Notes: generated from the letters alone by a model not told the origin. A stretch of DNA of 64,000 nt from Arthrobacter sp. AQ5-06 (GCF_003287955.1 NZ_QMKP01000005.1:186001-250000); one strand, 5' to 3'. Shown: positions 9,224 to 19,025, numbered from the stretch's first letter. Numbers and translations: made by a program.

Positions 9224-10081
9224 CTACAGGAGGCTGCGCAGCACGTGCGCGGCGCCGTCGTCGAACACCGAAGCGGTGACCTCATCGGCCACCGCGATCA
9301 CTTCCTCCGGGGCCTGGCCCATGGCGACGCCTCGCCCGGCCCAGCCCAGCATTTCGATGTCGTTCCGGCCATCGCCGATGGCCACTGTGCTGTGGGGTTC
9401 AATCCCCAACTGGCCGCGGAGCCGTTCGAGTGCGCTGGCTTTGGTGACGCCGGCTGCGGCGATGTCCAGCCACGCCGTCCAGCCGACCGAGTAGGTGACG
9501 CCGGCCAGGCCGATCTCCTGGATGGTTGCGGAGAATTCTTCAGGGGTGTTTTCGGTGCTGAACACCACCAGACGGACCGCGGTGGCCTCCAGTAGAGTCT
9601 GGAAGTCGACGCCAATCGCCTCGACGCCGAAGCTGGCGTCCTGGAAGCGTTCCGTGGACAGGAAGTTGCCGTCCTCGTCTTCCAGCGCATACTTCGCGGT
9701 GGGCAGCTTCTCCCGCAACGCCCGGAGCGCCGGGGCCGGATCGAAGGTGGCCTTGTGGATGATTTCATAGCCGTCGGCCAGGTCCGGATCCAACCGCAGG
9801 GTCACGCCGCCGTTGCAGCAGACGGCGTAGCCGCGGTCGATGCCGATCTGCTCGATGATGGGCAGCGTGGCGTTCAGGGAGCGGCCGGTGGCGATCAGGA
9901 CGTCGTGTCCCGCGGCCACCACGGCCTGGGCGGCCTCACGGACAGGCGCGGACATGTGGCCGTCGTGGTCCACCAGGGTTCCGTCCACGTCCAGGGCGAC
10001 CATGAACTTGGTGATGCTGTTTTCGTTTGCGATCCGCTGGTCATCGATGCCAGCGACTGTGGTTTCAGTCAATGTAGTCAT
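9224..10081 (-). CDS. HAD-superfamily (Cof-type) phosphatase
   Basis: A protein of about 285 residues with a type II cap. Motif I is DVDGTLVDHDG, motif II is ATGRS, the motif III lysine is in the VTKASALERL region, and motif IV is GDGRNDIEML. These are the four elements of a Mg-dependent aspartate phosphatase acting on small phosphorylated metabolites such as sugar phosphates or cofactors. The start is taken at ATG 10081; the open frame extends to 10279 but that leader looks non-coding. The frame is complete. The substrate is not predictable from sequence, and the neighbours do not help. Confidence 0.88.
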   Translation of the reverse strand: MTTLTETTVAGIDDQRIANENSITKFMVALDVDGTLVDHDGHMSAPVREAAQAVVAAGHDVLIATGRSLNATLPIIEQIGIDRGYAVCCNGGVTLRLDPDLADGYEIIHKATFDPAPALRALREKLPTAKYALEDEDGNFLSTERFQDASFGVEAIGVDFQTLLEATAVRLVVFSTENTPEEFSATIQEIGLAGVTYSVGWTAWLDIAAAGVTKASALERLRGQLGIEPHSTVAIGDGRNDIEMLGWAGRGVAMGQAPEEVIAVADEVTASVFDDGAAHVLRSLL

Positions 10082-10221
10082 ACATCCAGTAGACCAGAGA
10101 CCCCTGACACCGGCTAGGACGCAGGCCACAGCGCCCATGAACACCCGGTAAATACTCACAGGGTTATCCCCGGTGTGAGTGTTAACCTTCGGCAGGCTAC
10201 CCGCCCGCGTGCCAGTCGCGG

Positions 10222-10700
10222 AGGCGCCATCACGGGCAATCGGACGTCGTCGGCACCCGGGGGTTCGGTGTGACGTCACTCGTTCAGACGGTTGTGGATT
10301 GTGTTGTCCGGCTGGAACTTCCTGAGTCCGTGGCCATTGTGGACGCTGCGCTGGGGAGCCGACGCAAGGAAGGCGAAGGCCTCACTCGAGTCGAAATGCA
10401 GCAGGCAGCGGCCGGTCTCGCTTCAGCTGCCAAACGCCGTCGCGTCCTGAAGGTCCTCGAACTGGCTGACGAAGCGGCAGAATCCGTCGGGGAGTCCCGG
10501 AGCAGGGCACTCATCCACGTTTTGGGGCTCCGGTCCTGCAGCGGATCGGCTGCGGGCGCTCGGCTACACCGTTGTCCGCTGGGACTGGAAAGCGGTAACG
10601 GACCCGGATTTATTGCGGGAGACTCGAAGGTGTCGGAGTCACCAGGCAAAAATCCCCGCCGCTTGGCCAAATCCCCCTTGCGTTACCGGGGGGATGGACC
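10222..10700 (+). pseudogene. Remnant of a DUF559-type protein
   Basis: One frame carries VTSLVQTVVDC, DAAL and LELADEAAESVGESRSRALIHVLGL, the recognisable middle of actinobacterial DUF559 / AbiEi-like proteins. A second frame carries the typical end, LRALGYTVVRWDWKAV. The two are joined with the nuclease-like middle deleted and the frame changed near 10545-10555. No credible start codon precedes the fragment and weak similarity continues upstream to about 10222. It looks like a decayed gene, not a functional short protein. Confidence 0.55.
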
Positions 10701-10733
10701 ACGTGACGGGGTTTGTCCGCGAATCGGCGAAAG

Positions 10734-12014
10734 CTAGAGGACGGGGAAGACTTCCATGCCACCCAGGTACTTCTGCAGTGCGGCCGGGACGTTGACCGAT
10801 CCGTCGGCGTTCTGGTGGTGCTCCAGGATGGCCACGATCCAGCGGGTGGTGGCCAGCGTGCCGTTCAAGGTGGCCACGGCGCGGGTACCCTTGGCCACGC
10901 CTTCGTCGTTGACCACACGCTCGCGGATGTTCAGGCGGCGGGCCTGGAACGTGGTGCAGTTCGAGGTGGACGTGAGTTCACGGTATGCGCTTTGGGTGGG
11001 GACCCAGGCTTCGCAGTCGAACTTGCGGGCCGCGGACATGCCTAGGTCGCCGGCGGCAGTGTCAATAACTCGGTAAGGGAGCTCGCACTTGGCCAGCATC
11101 TCCTCTTCCCAGGCCAGGAGCCGTTCGTGTTCGGCTGCGGCCTTTTCCACCGTGGTGTAGATGAACATCTCCACCTTGTTGAACTGGTGGACGCGGATGA
11201 TGCCGCGGGTGTCCTTGCCGTGCGAGCCGGCCTCACGGCGGTAGCAGGAGCTCTGCCCGGCGAACCGGATGGGGCCGGCCGTCAGGTCCAGGATCTCGTT
11301 CGCGTGGTAGCCGGCCAGGGCAACCTCGGAGGTGCCCACCAGGTACAGGTCGTCCTCGGCGAGACGGTAGATCTCGGCGTCGTGCTTTACGTCAAAACCG
11401 GTGCCCTGCATGGTTTCGGGGCGCACCAGAGTAGGCGTGATCATGGGAACGAAGCCGGCCTCGATGGCCTGGTCCATGGCCATCTGCAGCAACGCCATCT
11501 CCAGGCGTGCACCCACGCCGCGCAGGAAGTAGAAGCGTGAGCCGGACACCTTCGCGCCGCGCTCCATGTCGATCGCGCCGATCAGCTCACCGATTTCCAG
11601 GTGGTCCTTCGGCTCGAAATCGGGGAACTCGCGGGGCGTGCCAACGGTTTTGACCACCACGTAGTCGTCCTCGCCGCCCTCGGGGACGCCATCCTCAATA
11701 AGGTTCGGGATGGTGCGCAGCAGTTCGTCCTGCTTGGCCTGGGCAGCGTCCGCTTCGGCCGATGCGGCCTTCACGGTGTTGGCCAGTTCCTTGACCTCGG
11801 CGAGCAGGGCCTTCTTCTCATCGCCCTTGGCCTGCGCCACCTTCTTGCCGAAGACGTTCTGCTCGGCGCGGAGGTTTTCAAACCGGATCAGGGCGGCACG
11901 CCTGGCGGAGTCTGCGGCGATGATCGCGTCCACCACTGATTCGTCTGCGCCGCGGGCGCGCTGGCTGGCACGGAACTTGTCCGGGTTTTCGCTGAGGTCT
12001 TTTACGTCGATCAC
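10734..12014 (-). CDS. serS: Seryl-tRNA synthetase
   Basis: A 426-residue class II synthetase that charges tRNA-Ser (and tRNA-Sec where present). The N-terminal 110 residues form the long antiparallel coiled-coil arm that grips the tRNA. The catalytic core has motif 2 in [15 protein letters not shown] and motif 3 in [15 protein letters not shown], plus the serine-pocket TSEVAL segment. Length and start (MIDVKDL) are typical. It is transcribed alone. Its stop lies just beyond the DUF559 remnant. Confidence 0.97.
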   Translation of the reverse strand: MIDVKDLSENPDKFRASQRARGADESVVDAIIAADSARRAALIRFENLRAEQNVFGKKVAQAKGDEKKALLAEVKELANTVKAASAEADAAQAKQDELLRTIPNLIEDGVPEGGEDDYVVVKTVGTPREFPDFEPKDHLEIGELIGAIDMERGAKVSGSRFYFLRGVGARLEMALLQMAMDQAIEAGFVPMITPTLVRPETMQGTGFDVKHDAEIYRLAEDDLYLVGTSEVALAGYHANEILDLTAGPIRFAGQSSCYRREAGSHGKDTRGIIRVHQFNKVEMFIYTTVEKAAAEHERLLAWEEEMLAKCELPYRVIDTAAGDLGMSAARKFDCEAWVPTQSAYRELTSTSNCTTFQARRLNIRERVVNDEGVAKGTRAVATLNGTLATTRWIVAILEHHQNADGSVNVPAALQKYLGGMEVFPVL

Positions 12015-12103
12015 CAGACAAGAGTATCGAATCCGGCGGAACCAACACGGCCCGGCCGGTTGGGGGAATCGCGGCGCCGCGGCCGGGATACTGTTGAAGC
12101 ACC

Positions 12104-13162
12104 ATGAACGACTGGCTTCTTTACGTCCTGAGCGCGGCGGCGCTGGCTTTCGCCGTCTCCAGCTGGTGGGGCGTCCGCAGGCTCAAGGCCCTGCACATCC
12201 GCAGCGCGGTCCACGAAGAAGCACACGAAACCGGCCTCACCCAGCAACGCGTGGCGGTCATCCTCAATCCCGTCAAGGCACGTGCACCGGAAGCGAAGGA
12301 AGCCATCCAGCGCGCCTGCCTGACAGCCGGCTGGGACGAGCCCCTCTTCCTGGAGACGACCGCCGAGGACCCCGGATACTCCCAGGCCCGGTCGGCGTTG
12401 GACTACAAGGCCGACGTCGTTCTGGTGGGCGGCGGCGACGGTACGGTGCGGGTGGTGGCTGAGTCCCTCGCGCATACGGATGTGGCCATGGGCCTGATTC
12501 CCCTGGGGACGGGAAACCTCCTGGCGCGAAACGTGGAACTGGATGTCAACGACCTTCACGCCAACGTGCAGACAGCGCTTTTCGGCCACCAACGCTACAT
12601 CGATACCGCGCGGATGGGCATCGAAAATTCCCGCACGGGACACTCCTCCGAGCACGCGTTCCTGGTGATCGCCGGGATCGGCATGGACGCCGAAATTCTC
12701 GCTGATACGAATGACGGCCTCAAGAAAGCTGTGGGTTGGCTCGCTTATACCGAGGCCGGAATGCGTCACCTGCCCGGGCGGCGAAGGAAAGTATCAGTCG
12801 CGATGGATGACAAGCCGGAGCAGGTCCGGAACATCCGCAGCGTCCTCTTTGCCAACTGTGGGCTGGTCCCGGGCGGGATCGACTTCATCCCGGGAGCCAT
12901 GATCGATGACGGCATGCTGGACGTGGTGGTCATGAGCCCCCGCAGCGCCATCGGCTGGCTGGCCATGTATGCGAAAATCCTCTTCAAACACAAGGGCAAC
13001 CTGCCCATTATGACGATGTACCGGGCCGGGCGAATTGTCATCAAGTGCCCGGAGCCCATGCCCACACAAATCGACGGGGACACGTCCGGGTTGGCCACCA
13101 AGCTCACCGTCCGGGTGGAGCCGCGGTCCCTCCTGATAAGGGTGAAAGGCCAGCAGGCCTAG
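12104..13162 (+). CDS. Diacylglycerol kinase-family lipid kinase
   Basis: A 352-residue protein with an N-terminal transmembrane helix (residues 4-22) followed by a DagK catalytic domain. VILNPVKA opens the nucleotide-binding fold, VGGGDGTVR is the GGDGT ATP-phosphate motif, and [11 protein letters not shown] is the second conserved block. The C-terminal beta domain contains [22 protein letters not shown]. It likely phosphorylates diacylglycerol or a related lipid at the membrane. It is divergent from serS with an 89-bp gap. It differs from soluble DgkB by the membrane anchor. Confidence 0.88.
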   Translation: MNDWLLYVLSAAALAFAVSSWWGVRRLKALHIRSAVHEEAHETGLTQQRVAVILNPVKARAPEAKEAIQRACLTAGWDEPLFLETTAEDPGYSQARSALDYKADVVLVGGGDGTVRVVAESLAHTDVAMGLIPLGTGNLLARNVELDVNDLHANVQTALFGHQRYIDTARMGIENSRTGHSSEHAFLVIAGIGMDAEILADTNDGLKKAVGWLAYTEAGMRHLPGRRRKVSVAMDDKPEQVRNIRSVLFANCGLVPGGIDFIPGAMIDDGMLDVVVMSPRSAIGWLAMYAKILFKHKGNLPIMTMYRAGRIVIKCPEPMPTQIDGDTSGLATKLTVRVEPRSLLIRVKGQQA

Positions 13163-13164
13163 CC

Positions 13165-13374
13165 TCAGGCGGTTGCCTTCTTGACCGCTTCAGCCTCTGC
13201 GGCAGCCTTCGCGGCACGTGCCTCGGACTGCTCGCGGATCATGGCCTGTTCCTCTTCGAAGCGCAGGCGGTCGGCGCGGTCAGCCTCATCGCCGTCCCAG
13301 TCCTGGTTGTCCGCCGCGGGCTTGGGATTAACGATCATGCCCTGGCCGTCATTATCTGTGCTGCTGGTACTCAT
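13165..13374 (-). CDS. Small charged hypothetical protein
   Basis: A 69-residue protein, acidic in the middle and Ala/Lys-rich at the end, with a predicted helix in the last 40 residues (EEEQAMIREQSEARAAKAAAEAEA). It has no membrane segment and no known domain. GGGAG lies 8 nt before ATG 13374, supporting translation. It converges on the lipid kinase with a 2-bp gap. I do not recognise a function. Confidence 0.65.
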   Translation of the reverse strand: MSTSSTDNDGQGMIVNPKPAADNQDWDGDEADRADRLRFEEEQAMIREQSEARAAKAAAEAEAVKKATA

Positions 13375-13497
13375 GACCTGCTCCCTTCGTTAGGGGCCAT
13401 CCCCAAGTGGATCAAGCAAGCATACGCACAGTAACTATCGTGGGGAAGTACCTTGACCTACGCTGTGGGCGAAGCCCAAGGCGTCGTCAAGCTGCAT

Positions 13498-14436
13498 TCA
13501 TTCCCCCTGCAGAATCTGCCCGACCCACGCATGCGCCGCGCGGAATGCCTCGTCAGACGTGTGTTGCGCGACGCTGGAGCTTTGGGCGTCCGCCCGTCCA
13601 TAGGAGCCTAGGAAGCGTGTGGCTGGGCTGATCCGGTGAAGCCCGGCCAGAGCGTCGGCCACACGGGCGTCCGCGATGTGCCCGTCGGCGTCGATGCTGA
13701 AAAAGTAGTGGCCCAGGTACTGACCCGTCGGCCGCGATTCGATCCGGCTGAGATTCACGCCCCTGGTGGCGAACTGGTCCAGGATTTCCATCAGCGCACC
13801 CGGACGGTCTTCCGGAAGCGGGACTACCACTGTGGTCTTATCCGCGCCGGTCCGTTCGGGCAGTGCGCCCGGCCTGCTCACCAGGATGAACCGCGTCACT
13901 GCTCCCGGGTTGTCGCCGATGTTCTCTGCCAGGACGGTCAGCCCCGGCTGCTCCTGTGCCACTATGGGGCCACAGATCGCGGCGTCGTAGTGGGCCTCGT
14001 GGCCCAGGAGCCCCATTGCGGCCGCCGCGGTGGAGGAGCCGGCTACATATTCGGCACCCGGAATATTCGCGTCCACCCAGAGACGGCACTGTGCCCAGGC
14101 GTGGCCGTGGGTAGAGATCCGGCGGATATCCCCCACGGCCACGCCTGGACGGGCGACCAGCACAAAGCTGATGGGCACCAGAACTTCTCGGATGATCCGG
14201 AGTTCCTGCCCACCGGCGATAGCGTCCAGGGTGGCTGTGACCCCGCCTTCCACCGAATTCTCAATAGGGACCATCGCTGCGTCCGCTGGGCCGTCGCGGA
14301 CCATGTCCAGCGCGGCATTAACGGTGGAGGCCGGGACGCGGGTGGCGTCGGCGGCACCCGGAACCTGCATCAGCGCCGCTTCGGTGAACGTGCCCTCAGG
14401 CCCGAGGAAGGTGTACGTAACGGGTGTCGCGGGCAT
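13498..14436 (-). CDS. pheA: Prephenate dehydratase
   Basis: A 312-residue enzyme that converts prephenate to phenylpyruvate in phenylalanine synthesis. The catalytic PDT domain (residues 1-185) shows FLGPEGTFTEAAL, IENSVEGGV and the active-site TRF in GAVTRFILV. The C-terminal ACT domain has the phenylalanine-binding ESRP motif (SRIESRPTGQYLGHYFF). There is no chorismate mutase domain, as usual in actinobacteria. AGAGGAATTC before the ATG is the ribosome-binding site. A 27-residue tail extends past the ACT core. Confidence 0.95.
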   Translation of the reverse strand: MPATPVTYTFLGPEGTFTEAALMQVPGAADATRVPASTVNAALDMVRDGPADAAMVPIENSVEGGVTATLDAIAGGQELRIIREVLVPISFVLVARPGVAVGDIRRISTHGHAWAQCRLWVDANIPGAEYVAGSSTAAAAMGLLGHEAHYDAAICGPIVAQEQPGLTVLAENIGDNPGAVTRFILVSRPGALPERTGADKTTVVVPLPEDRPGALMEILDQFATRGVNLSRIESRPTGQYLGHYFFSIDADGHIADARVADALAGLHRISPATRFLGSYGRADAQSSSVAQHTSDEAFRAAHAWVGQILQGE

Positions 14437-14475
14437 GAATTCCTCTGTGGTGACGGGATGCAGGTTCGGGCTGAA

Positions 14476-14802
14476 CTACAGAATGAGTGGCTTGAGGCCG
14501 TTGTCGGACACGAGGGGCTTGCCGGAATCGAGCCACTGGTCCATCCCACCGGCCACATTGATGGCGGCATAGCCCTGTCCGGTGAGCCATTGCGCTGCGC
14601 GGAAGGACCGTCCGCCGGTGCGGCAGATGACATAGACGTCCTGGTCCGGGTCCAGTTCGTCAAGCCGCGTCGGAAGCTGATCCAGGGGGATGTGCACGGC
14701 GTCCTCCGCGTGCCCGGCTACCCACTCGTAGTCTTCGCGGACGTCCAGGATCAAGGCGTCGGCTGGGACGTCGTTGACGGGGACGGTATCGAAATCGCTC
14801 AT
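14476..14802 (-). CDS. Rhodanese-like sulfurtransferase
   Basis: A single-domain rhodanese of 108 residues. ILDVREDYEWVAGH is the CH2A region, and the active-site loop CRTGGRS carries the persulfide cysteine, followed by NVAGGMDQW. GAGGACCCGC before ATG 14802 decides that start over an upstream ATG at 14826. Cytoplasmic, probably a sulfur carrier or PspE/GlpE-like enzyme. It sits directly upstream of pheA on the same strand with a 39-bp gap. Confidence 0.88.
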   Translation of the reverse strand: MSDFDTVPVNDVPADALILDVREDYEWVAGHAEDAVHIPLDQLPTRLDELDPDQDVYVICRTGGRSFRAAQWLTGQGYAAINVAGGMDQWLDSGKPLVSDNGLKPLIL

Positions 14803-14913
14803 GCGGGTCCTCTTTCGGAGAATCACGGGTCTCCGTCCAGCCTAGCGCCAGCCGATGTGCCCGTTCCTGAAACCGGGGACAAGTTACGCTGTTGAGGACC
14901 CCTAGGAGAATCC

Positions 14914-15657
14914 TTGCCCGCTGACCAGCCCACCATCCTGGCCACCTCCGGAGGCTACAAGCCGGGCGTCCGGACACGCCTGGATTTTGACCGCCTGCTG
15001 CATTACGCCGTGGAGCTTTCCGGCGTCAGCGGACGGCCGCCGCGCGTCACCCACGTGGGTACGGCGGCAGGGGATCAGCGCGGGTTCAATGCGGAAATGG
15101 ACGAGGCCGCGCGGCTGGCGGGCTTCGACTTCAGCCACCTGAACCTCTTCACCATGCCCAACCACGCGGACCCGGAGGCGCATCTGCTGGAGCAGGATGT
15201 GGTGTGGGTGAACGGCGGCTCCGTGGTGAACCTGCTTGCCGTCTGGCGCGCCCACGGGCTGGACCGGATTCTCCACCGCGCGTGGCAGCACGGAGTTGTG
15301 CTGGCGGGGGTTTCGGCCGGATCCATCTGCTGGTACCAAGGCGGCACCACTGATTCGTTTGGGCCGGAGCTGCGTGCAGTGACCAATGGCCTGGCCTTCC
15401 TCCCCTACGCCAATGGCGTCCATTACGACTCCGAGGAAAGGCGGCGCCCGCTGGTGCACCGGCTCGTGGCTGAGGGAAAGCTGGGAGAAACGCACTGCAC
15501 AGACGACGGCGTGGGGCTGGTCTATCACGGCACGGAGCTTGTGGAAGCGGTTGCCGAAGTCCGGGGCAAGGGCGCCTACATCGTCACCGCGGAAGCCGGT
15601 GGGGCGGGTGGGGCCACCGCTTCCGAGAGACGCCTGGAGCCTCGCTTCCTTGGCTGA
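14914..15657 (+). CDS. Peptidase E (family S51 dipeptidase)
   Basis: A 247-residue protein of the class-I-glutamine-amidotransferase-like fold. The nucleophile elbow is AGVSAGSICW and the family block ILATSGGY opens the protein. S51 dipeptidases cleave Asp-X dipeptides in the cytoplasm. The start is TTG 14914, supported by AGGAG at 6 nt. Its last codons overlap the amidase gene by 8 nt, so the two form an operon, plausibly for peptide or amide salvage. Confidence 0.85.
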   Translation: MPADQPTILATSGGYKPGVRTRLDFDRLLHYAVELSGVSGRPPRVTHVGTAAGDQRGFNAEMDEAARLAGFDFSHLNLFTMPNHADPEAHLLEQDVVWVNGGSVVNLLAVWRAHGLDRILHRAWQHGVVLAGVSAGSICWYQGGTTDSFGPELRAVTNGLAFLPYANGVHYDSEERRRPLVHRLVAEGKLGETHCTDDGVGLVYHGTELVEAVAEVRGKGAYIVTAEAGGAGGATASERRLEPRFLG

Positions 15658-17104
15658 CATCCACGAACTGAACGCCGTCCAACTCCGGGATGCGCTCCGC
15701 GCCGGAGAGCTCTCAGCGCGGGACGCCACTGCACATTTCCTGTCCCGGGTTGCAGAGCAGAACCCGTTGCTGGGCGCCTTTGTCACGGTCACGGCAGAAC
15801 AGGCGATGGCCGATGCAGCCGCCGCCGATGCCCGGTACGTCAGGTTCCAAAAAGACTTCGGAAAAGACTCCGGGCGTGACTCCGGAGGCAGCGCGGACGG
15901 TCTGCCGCTCCTGCATGGCCTGCCGGTAGCGTTCAAGGACCTGACCGACGTCGCCGGCGTGGTGACCACGCACGGAAGCGCTGCCCTCGACCACAAACCG
16001 GCACCCGCCAACGGAGCCCTCGCCGCCGTCCTCAAGGCCGCAGGAGTTGTCTCACTGGGCAAGACGCAGGTTCCGGAGTTTGGACTGACGGCGTACAGCG
16101 AAAACCGCATCGCCCCGCCGTCGCGCAATCCCCATGCCCTGAGCCGGAGTTCCGGCGGCTCCTCGGGAGGCAGCGCTGCCGCGGTGGCCGCGGGGCTGCT
16201 TCCGTTCGCGCCAGGGACCGACGGCGGCGGTTCCATCCGAATCCCCGCCGCCGCCTGCGGCCTGGTGGGCCTCAAACCCGGCCGCGGTGTGGTGCCGTCG
16301 GGAGAGAGTTCAGGCGATCCTGCGCGTCTGGTGGCGGCGGGGCCCCTGGCCCGCAGCGCAGCCGACGCGGCCCTGCTGATGGATGCCCTGGTGCCGTCCC
16401 CTGACGGCAGATATCTCGACGCTGTGGGACACGAACCGCGCCCGCTGCGCATCGGCATGACCCTGGACAGCCCGTGGTCCGCTACTTTTCCGTTCACGCC
16501 CGAACCCGAAGCCTTGGCTGCATTGCAGGCTGGCCTCGAAATGCTGGAGCATGCCGGGCACGCCGTCAGCGAAGCCGCCATCCGGTACGACAACCGCTAC
16601 CCGGACGCCTTCACCACAGCGTGGACCGCCGCCGTCGGAACCGCCCGAATCAGTCCGCACCGCGAAGCGCTTCTGGCCCCGCTGACCCGCACCTTCAGGC
16701 GCCGGGCTCAACAGCGCAGCGCCGCAAAGCTCAATGAATCGCTGGCGCTGCTGCGGCAATTCGAGCGCGACACCATCACGCAGTACGGCGGCTGGGACCT
16801 GATGCTGATGCCGGCCCTGGCGCAGACGCCCCGCCCCGTGGGCTGGTTTACCGGCGCCACGCACGGCGACGAACCGTGGCCGGCCGCAGAATGGCCCGGG
16901 GACGCCGACGGCGACTACCGGCGGCAGTGCGAATTCGCGCCGTGGTCCTCCATGGTGAATGTCTGCGGCCTGCCGGCCATCACGATTCCCGTGTACTGGA
17001 CCGGCGGGCAACCGGCCCATGGCCTGCCGATGGGGATCCAGCTCGTGGGGCCGCCGGGATCGGACATGCTCCTGCTCCAGGTAGCGGCCCAGCTCGGCTT
17101 CTGA
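15650..17104 (+). CDS. Amidase (amidase signature family)
   Basis: A 484-residue enzyme with the whole amidase signature: VAFKDL holds the catalytic Lys, GGSSGGSAAAVAAG the cis-Ser, and TDGGGSIRIPA the nucleophile Ser. These hydrolyse C-N bonds of amides. Several frames extend far upstream into the peptidase E gene. TTG 15650 (LADIHELNAVQL) gives a normal family N-terminus and an 8-nt overlap with the upstream stop. The lack of a GatB partner argues against a tRNA amidotransferase subunit. The exact amide is unknown. Confidence 0.88.
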   Translation: MADIHELNAVQLRDALRAGELSARDATAHFLSRVAEQNPLLGAFVTVTAEQAMADAAAADARYVRFQKDFGKDSGRDSGGSADGLPLLHGLPVAFKDLTDVAGVVTTHGSAALDHKPAPANGALAAVLKAAGVVSLGKTQVPEFGLTAYSENRIAPPSRNPHALSRSSGGSSGGSAAAVAAGLLPFAPGTDGGGSIRIPAAACGLVGLKPGRGVVPSGESSGDPARLVAAGPLARSAADAALLMDALVPSPDGRYLDAVGHEPRPLRIGMTLDSPWSATFPFTPEPEALAALQAGLEMLEHAGHAVSEAAIRYDNRYPDAFTTAWTAAVGTARISPHREALLAPLTRTFRRRAQQRSAAKLNESLALLRQFERDTITQYGGWDLMLMPALAQTPRPVGWFTGATHGDEPWPAAEWPGDADGDYRRQCEFAPWSSMVNVCGLPAITIPVYWTGGQPAHGLPMGIQLVGPPGSDMLLLQVAAQLGF

Positions 17105-17187
17105 TGCCCGTTTGAACGGTTCCGGGTGTCGACTCCGGGGCCGATCCGGAGGACGATTAAGGGGCAGTCACTATGAGGAGGTTTGTG

Positions 17188-17391
17188 ATGTGTTATTCAT
17201 CGATGGAGGATTTCGGGTGGCGTGCCAAGAAGGAAGCCGACCGGAAGCCCGAAGCGCGCCACGAAACACCGCCGGACCGTCCGGAGCCGCATTACACGGC
17301 CCAGGACTTCACTTTCTGGGCCTTCCCGCGTCGCCGGAAGACCCACGAAGCCCAGGAACCGGCAGCTGAGCGCAGGCGCGAGAGAGTCTGA
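17188..17391 (+). CDS. Small hypothetical protein (67 aa)
   Basis: ATG 17188 is preceded at 6 nt by a perfect AGGAGG (17176-17181), one of the strongest ribosome-binding sites in the window, and the gene is followed by an intrinsic terminator. The product is hydrophilic and Arg/Glu/Pro-rich, with a FTFWAFPRRR patch. It has no membrane helix and no domain I know. The signals suggest a real, well-expressed small protein. Confidence 0.65.
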   Translation: MCYSSMEDFGWRAKKEADRKPEARHETPPDRPEPHYTAQDFTFWAFPRRRKTHEAQEPAAERRRERV

Positions 17392-17410
17392 TGGTATCCA
17401 GGCCCACAAG

Positions 17411-17434
17411 AAAGGCCCCCTAACGGGGGCCTTT
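17411..17434 (+). terminator. Intrinsic terminator after the small protein gene
   Basis: Perfect 10-bp stem AAAGGCCCCC / GGGGGCCTTT around a TAAC loop. The A-tract and T-tract on the two sides make it usable in both directions, so it may also serve the convergent DUF4190 gene. Confidence 0.85.
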
Positions 17435-17479
17435 CCGCTGTCTGGAGTCTGCTTAGGCCGGGGTCAGCTTCGACCGGGC

Positions 17480-18064
17480 TCAGTAACCGTAGGTGGAGCT
17501 GTACGACATCAGTCCGATGATGAGGAGCAGCCAGAACGCTCCGTAACCCAGCAGGCAAAGGTAGCCAAGGACCAGCCCGGTGATGGACATGCCCTTGCCG
17601 GAGGGTTCACGGCGGAGGGCCAGATGGCCGGTGATGATTGCGGCGATCTGCGGAATCATGAACCAGCCAAGGATGACCGAGGAAATACCGAGGACCATGC
17701 TGGCGATGCTCAGGCCTTTGGGCTGCTGGGCCGGCATGCCGTAGTAAGCGGGTTGCCCGTACGCCGGCTGGCCATAAGGGCTGGCACCCTGGCCATAAGG
17801 GCTGGCAGGCTGGGCATACGGCGAGCCGTACTGATCGCCGGGCTGGCTATACGCGCCAGGTTGGCTGTACTGCCCCGGCTGGCTGTACTGGCCTGCGCCG
17901 TACTGGTTCTGGCCGTACTGACTCTGGTCATACAGAGGCGGCGCCGGAATGCTGGGACCCTGCGGCGGCACAAACTGCGGCGGCTCGTAGCCTGCCGGCG
18001 AATCACCTGGTCCCTGGGCACCAGACCCTTGCGAATCAGGGCGCGGAGTTGGCTGGTCAGTCAT
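17480..18064 (-). CDS. DUF4190 membrane protein with Gln/Tyr-rich repeat region
   Basis: A protein of about 194 residues. The first 115 are a low-complexity Pro/Gln/Tyr/Gly region with repeated QYSQPG and SPYGQ units. The C-terminal 80 contain two membrane helices with the DUF4190 pattern (SIASMVLGISSVILGW, then GHLALRREPSGKGMSITGLVLGYLCLL). The order fits a cytoplasmic or cell-surface disordered tail on a small membrane anchor. ATG 18064 is preferred because GGGGAAAA precedes it. The function is unknown. Confidence 0.78.
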   Translation of the reverse strand: MTDQPTPRPDSQGSGAQGPGDSPAGYEPPQFVPPQGPSIPAPPLYDQSQYGQNQYGAGQYSQPGQYSQPGAYSQPGDQYGSPYAQPASPYGQGASPYGQPAYGQPAYYGMPAQQPKGLSIASMVLGISSVILGWFMIPQIAAIITGHLALRREPSGKGMSITGLVLGYLCLLGYGAFWLLLIIGLMSYSSTYGY

Positions 18065-18143
18065 GGTTTTCCCCATTCGAAGTCTTCGCTTCCCAGCCTA
18101 CCGCCGCCTCCATTACAGGCCTACCGCCGCCCTCATTCCAGCC

Positions 18144-19025
18144 CTACCGCCCCCAATACGGCAGCACGTAGACAGCAAAAACTACAAAAGCAGCCAGGAA
18201 CATCAATGGGGTCATTCCACTGGCAGCACGAAGCTGGGCCTTCGACTTCCTGGCACGTCCGGATCCGCCGCTGCCCGTCCCACTACGCGCCCCGCGGCCG
18301 GTGCCGTAGGCGAGTTGCCGGGGTCCCGGCCGGCCCCCTTTCTGCCCAGCCAGCGGCGGCCCAGCCACCGGCGGCCGTCCGGCCGCCGGCTTCGCGGCCA
18401 GTGAGTTCACGGTCAGCGAGTTCACCGCGGGACCTTCCACAGCCAGTTCCTGAGTCAGCTGCTCGCCGAGGTGCGCATAAAGGCCCACTACCGTCTGCTG
18501 GTCAAGCACCGCCGGTAGCGCCAGGACGGCAGCAACAACGCGGTCTGCACCCGCCACGGCGACGTCTGAATTGGTGATGCCGAAGAGTTCAGGCTGCCCG
18601 GCGAGGCAAATCAACGGGCGGACGAACCGACGGTGGGGCGGAGCCAGCACGGACGCGACGGCGGCGCACTGCGCCAGCGCCCCGTCCACGGACTGTGTCC
18701 TGGCAAAACGGCCCTGCCACAGGACACCGGCGGAGACCCGGACCTCGCCGGTCCAGTTCTTGGCATCAACCACCACCACCCCGCCGGGACCCACCAGCAC
18801 ATGGTCAAGGTTGGCTTTGGGCCGCCCGGGCCAGTGCACATCGTTGAGCAGGTACCAGCCGTGCGGAATGAGCCGGCTCAGCCTGTCCGCTACGAGCCGC
18901 TCGCCCACGGCACCGGCGTCCCACGACTTCGTGGCCCGTTCGGCCTGACCGAGTTGGCGTTTCAGCCGCTGCACGCGTTCTGCAGCCAGCCTCGACTGCT
19001 CGGCCGCGCCGTCTCCTGCCCCCAT
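18144..19025 (-). CDS. NERD-domain (nuclease-related) membrane-anchored protein
   Basis: A 293-residue protein. An N-terminal basic/coiled segment (residues 5-35) leads into a NERD domain of about 110 residues containing GERLVADRL, NLDHVLVGPGGVVVVDAKNW and GEVRV. The D...D-x-K arrangement matches the restriction-endonuclease-like core. A Pro/Gly/Arg-rich linker follows, then one C-terminal membrane helix (PLMFLAAFVVFAVYVLPYW). NERD proteins are thought to act in DNA processing, but no function is established for this form. It heads a - strand pair with the DUF4190 gene. Confidence 0.8.
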   Translation of the reverse strand: MGAGDGAAEQSRLAAERVQRLKRQLGQAERATKSWDAGAVGERLVADRLSRLIPHGWYLLNDVHWPGRPKANLDHVLVGPGGVVVVDAKNWTGEVRVSAGVLWQGRFARTQSVDGALAQCAAVASVLAPPHRRFVRPLICLAGQPELFGITNSDVAVAGADRVVAAVLALPAVLDQQTVVGLYAHLGEQLTQELAVEGPAVNSLTVNSLAAKPAAGRPPVAGPPLAGQKGGRPGPRQLAYGTGRGARSGTGSGGSGRARKSKAQLRAASGMTPLMFLAAFVVFAVYVLPYWGR

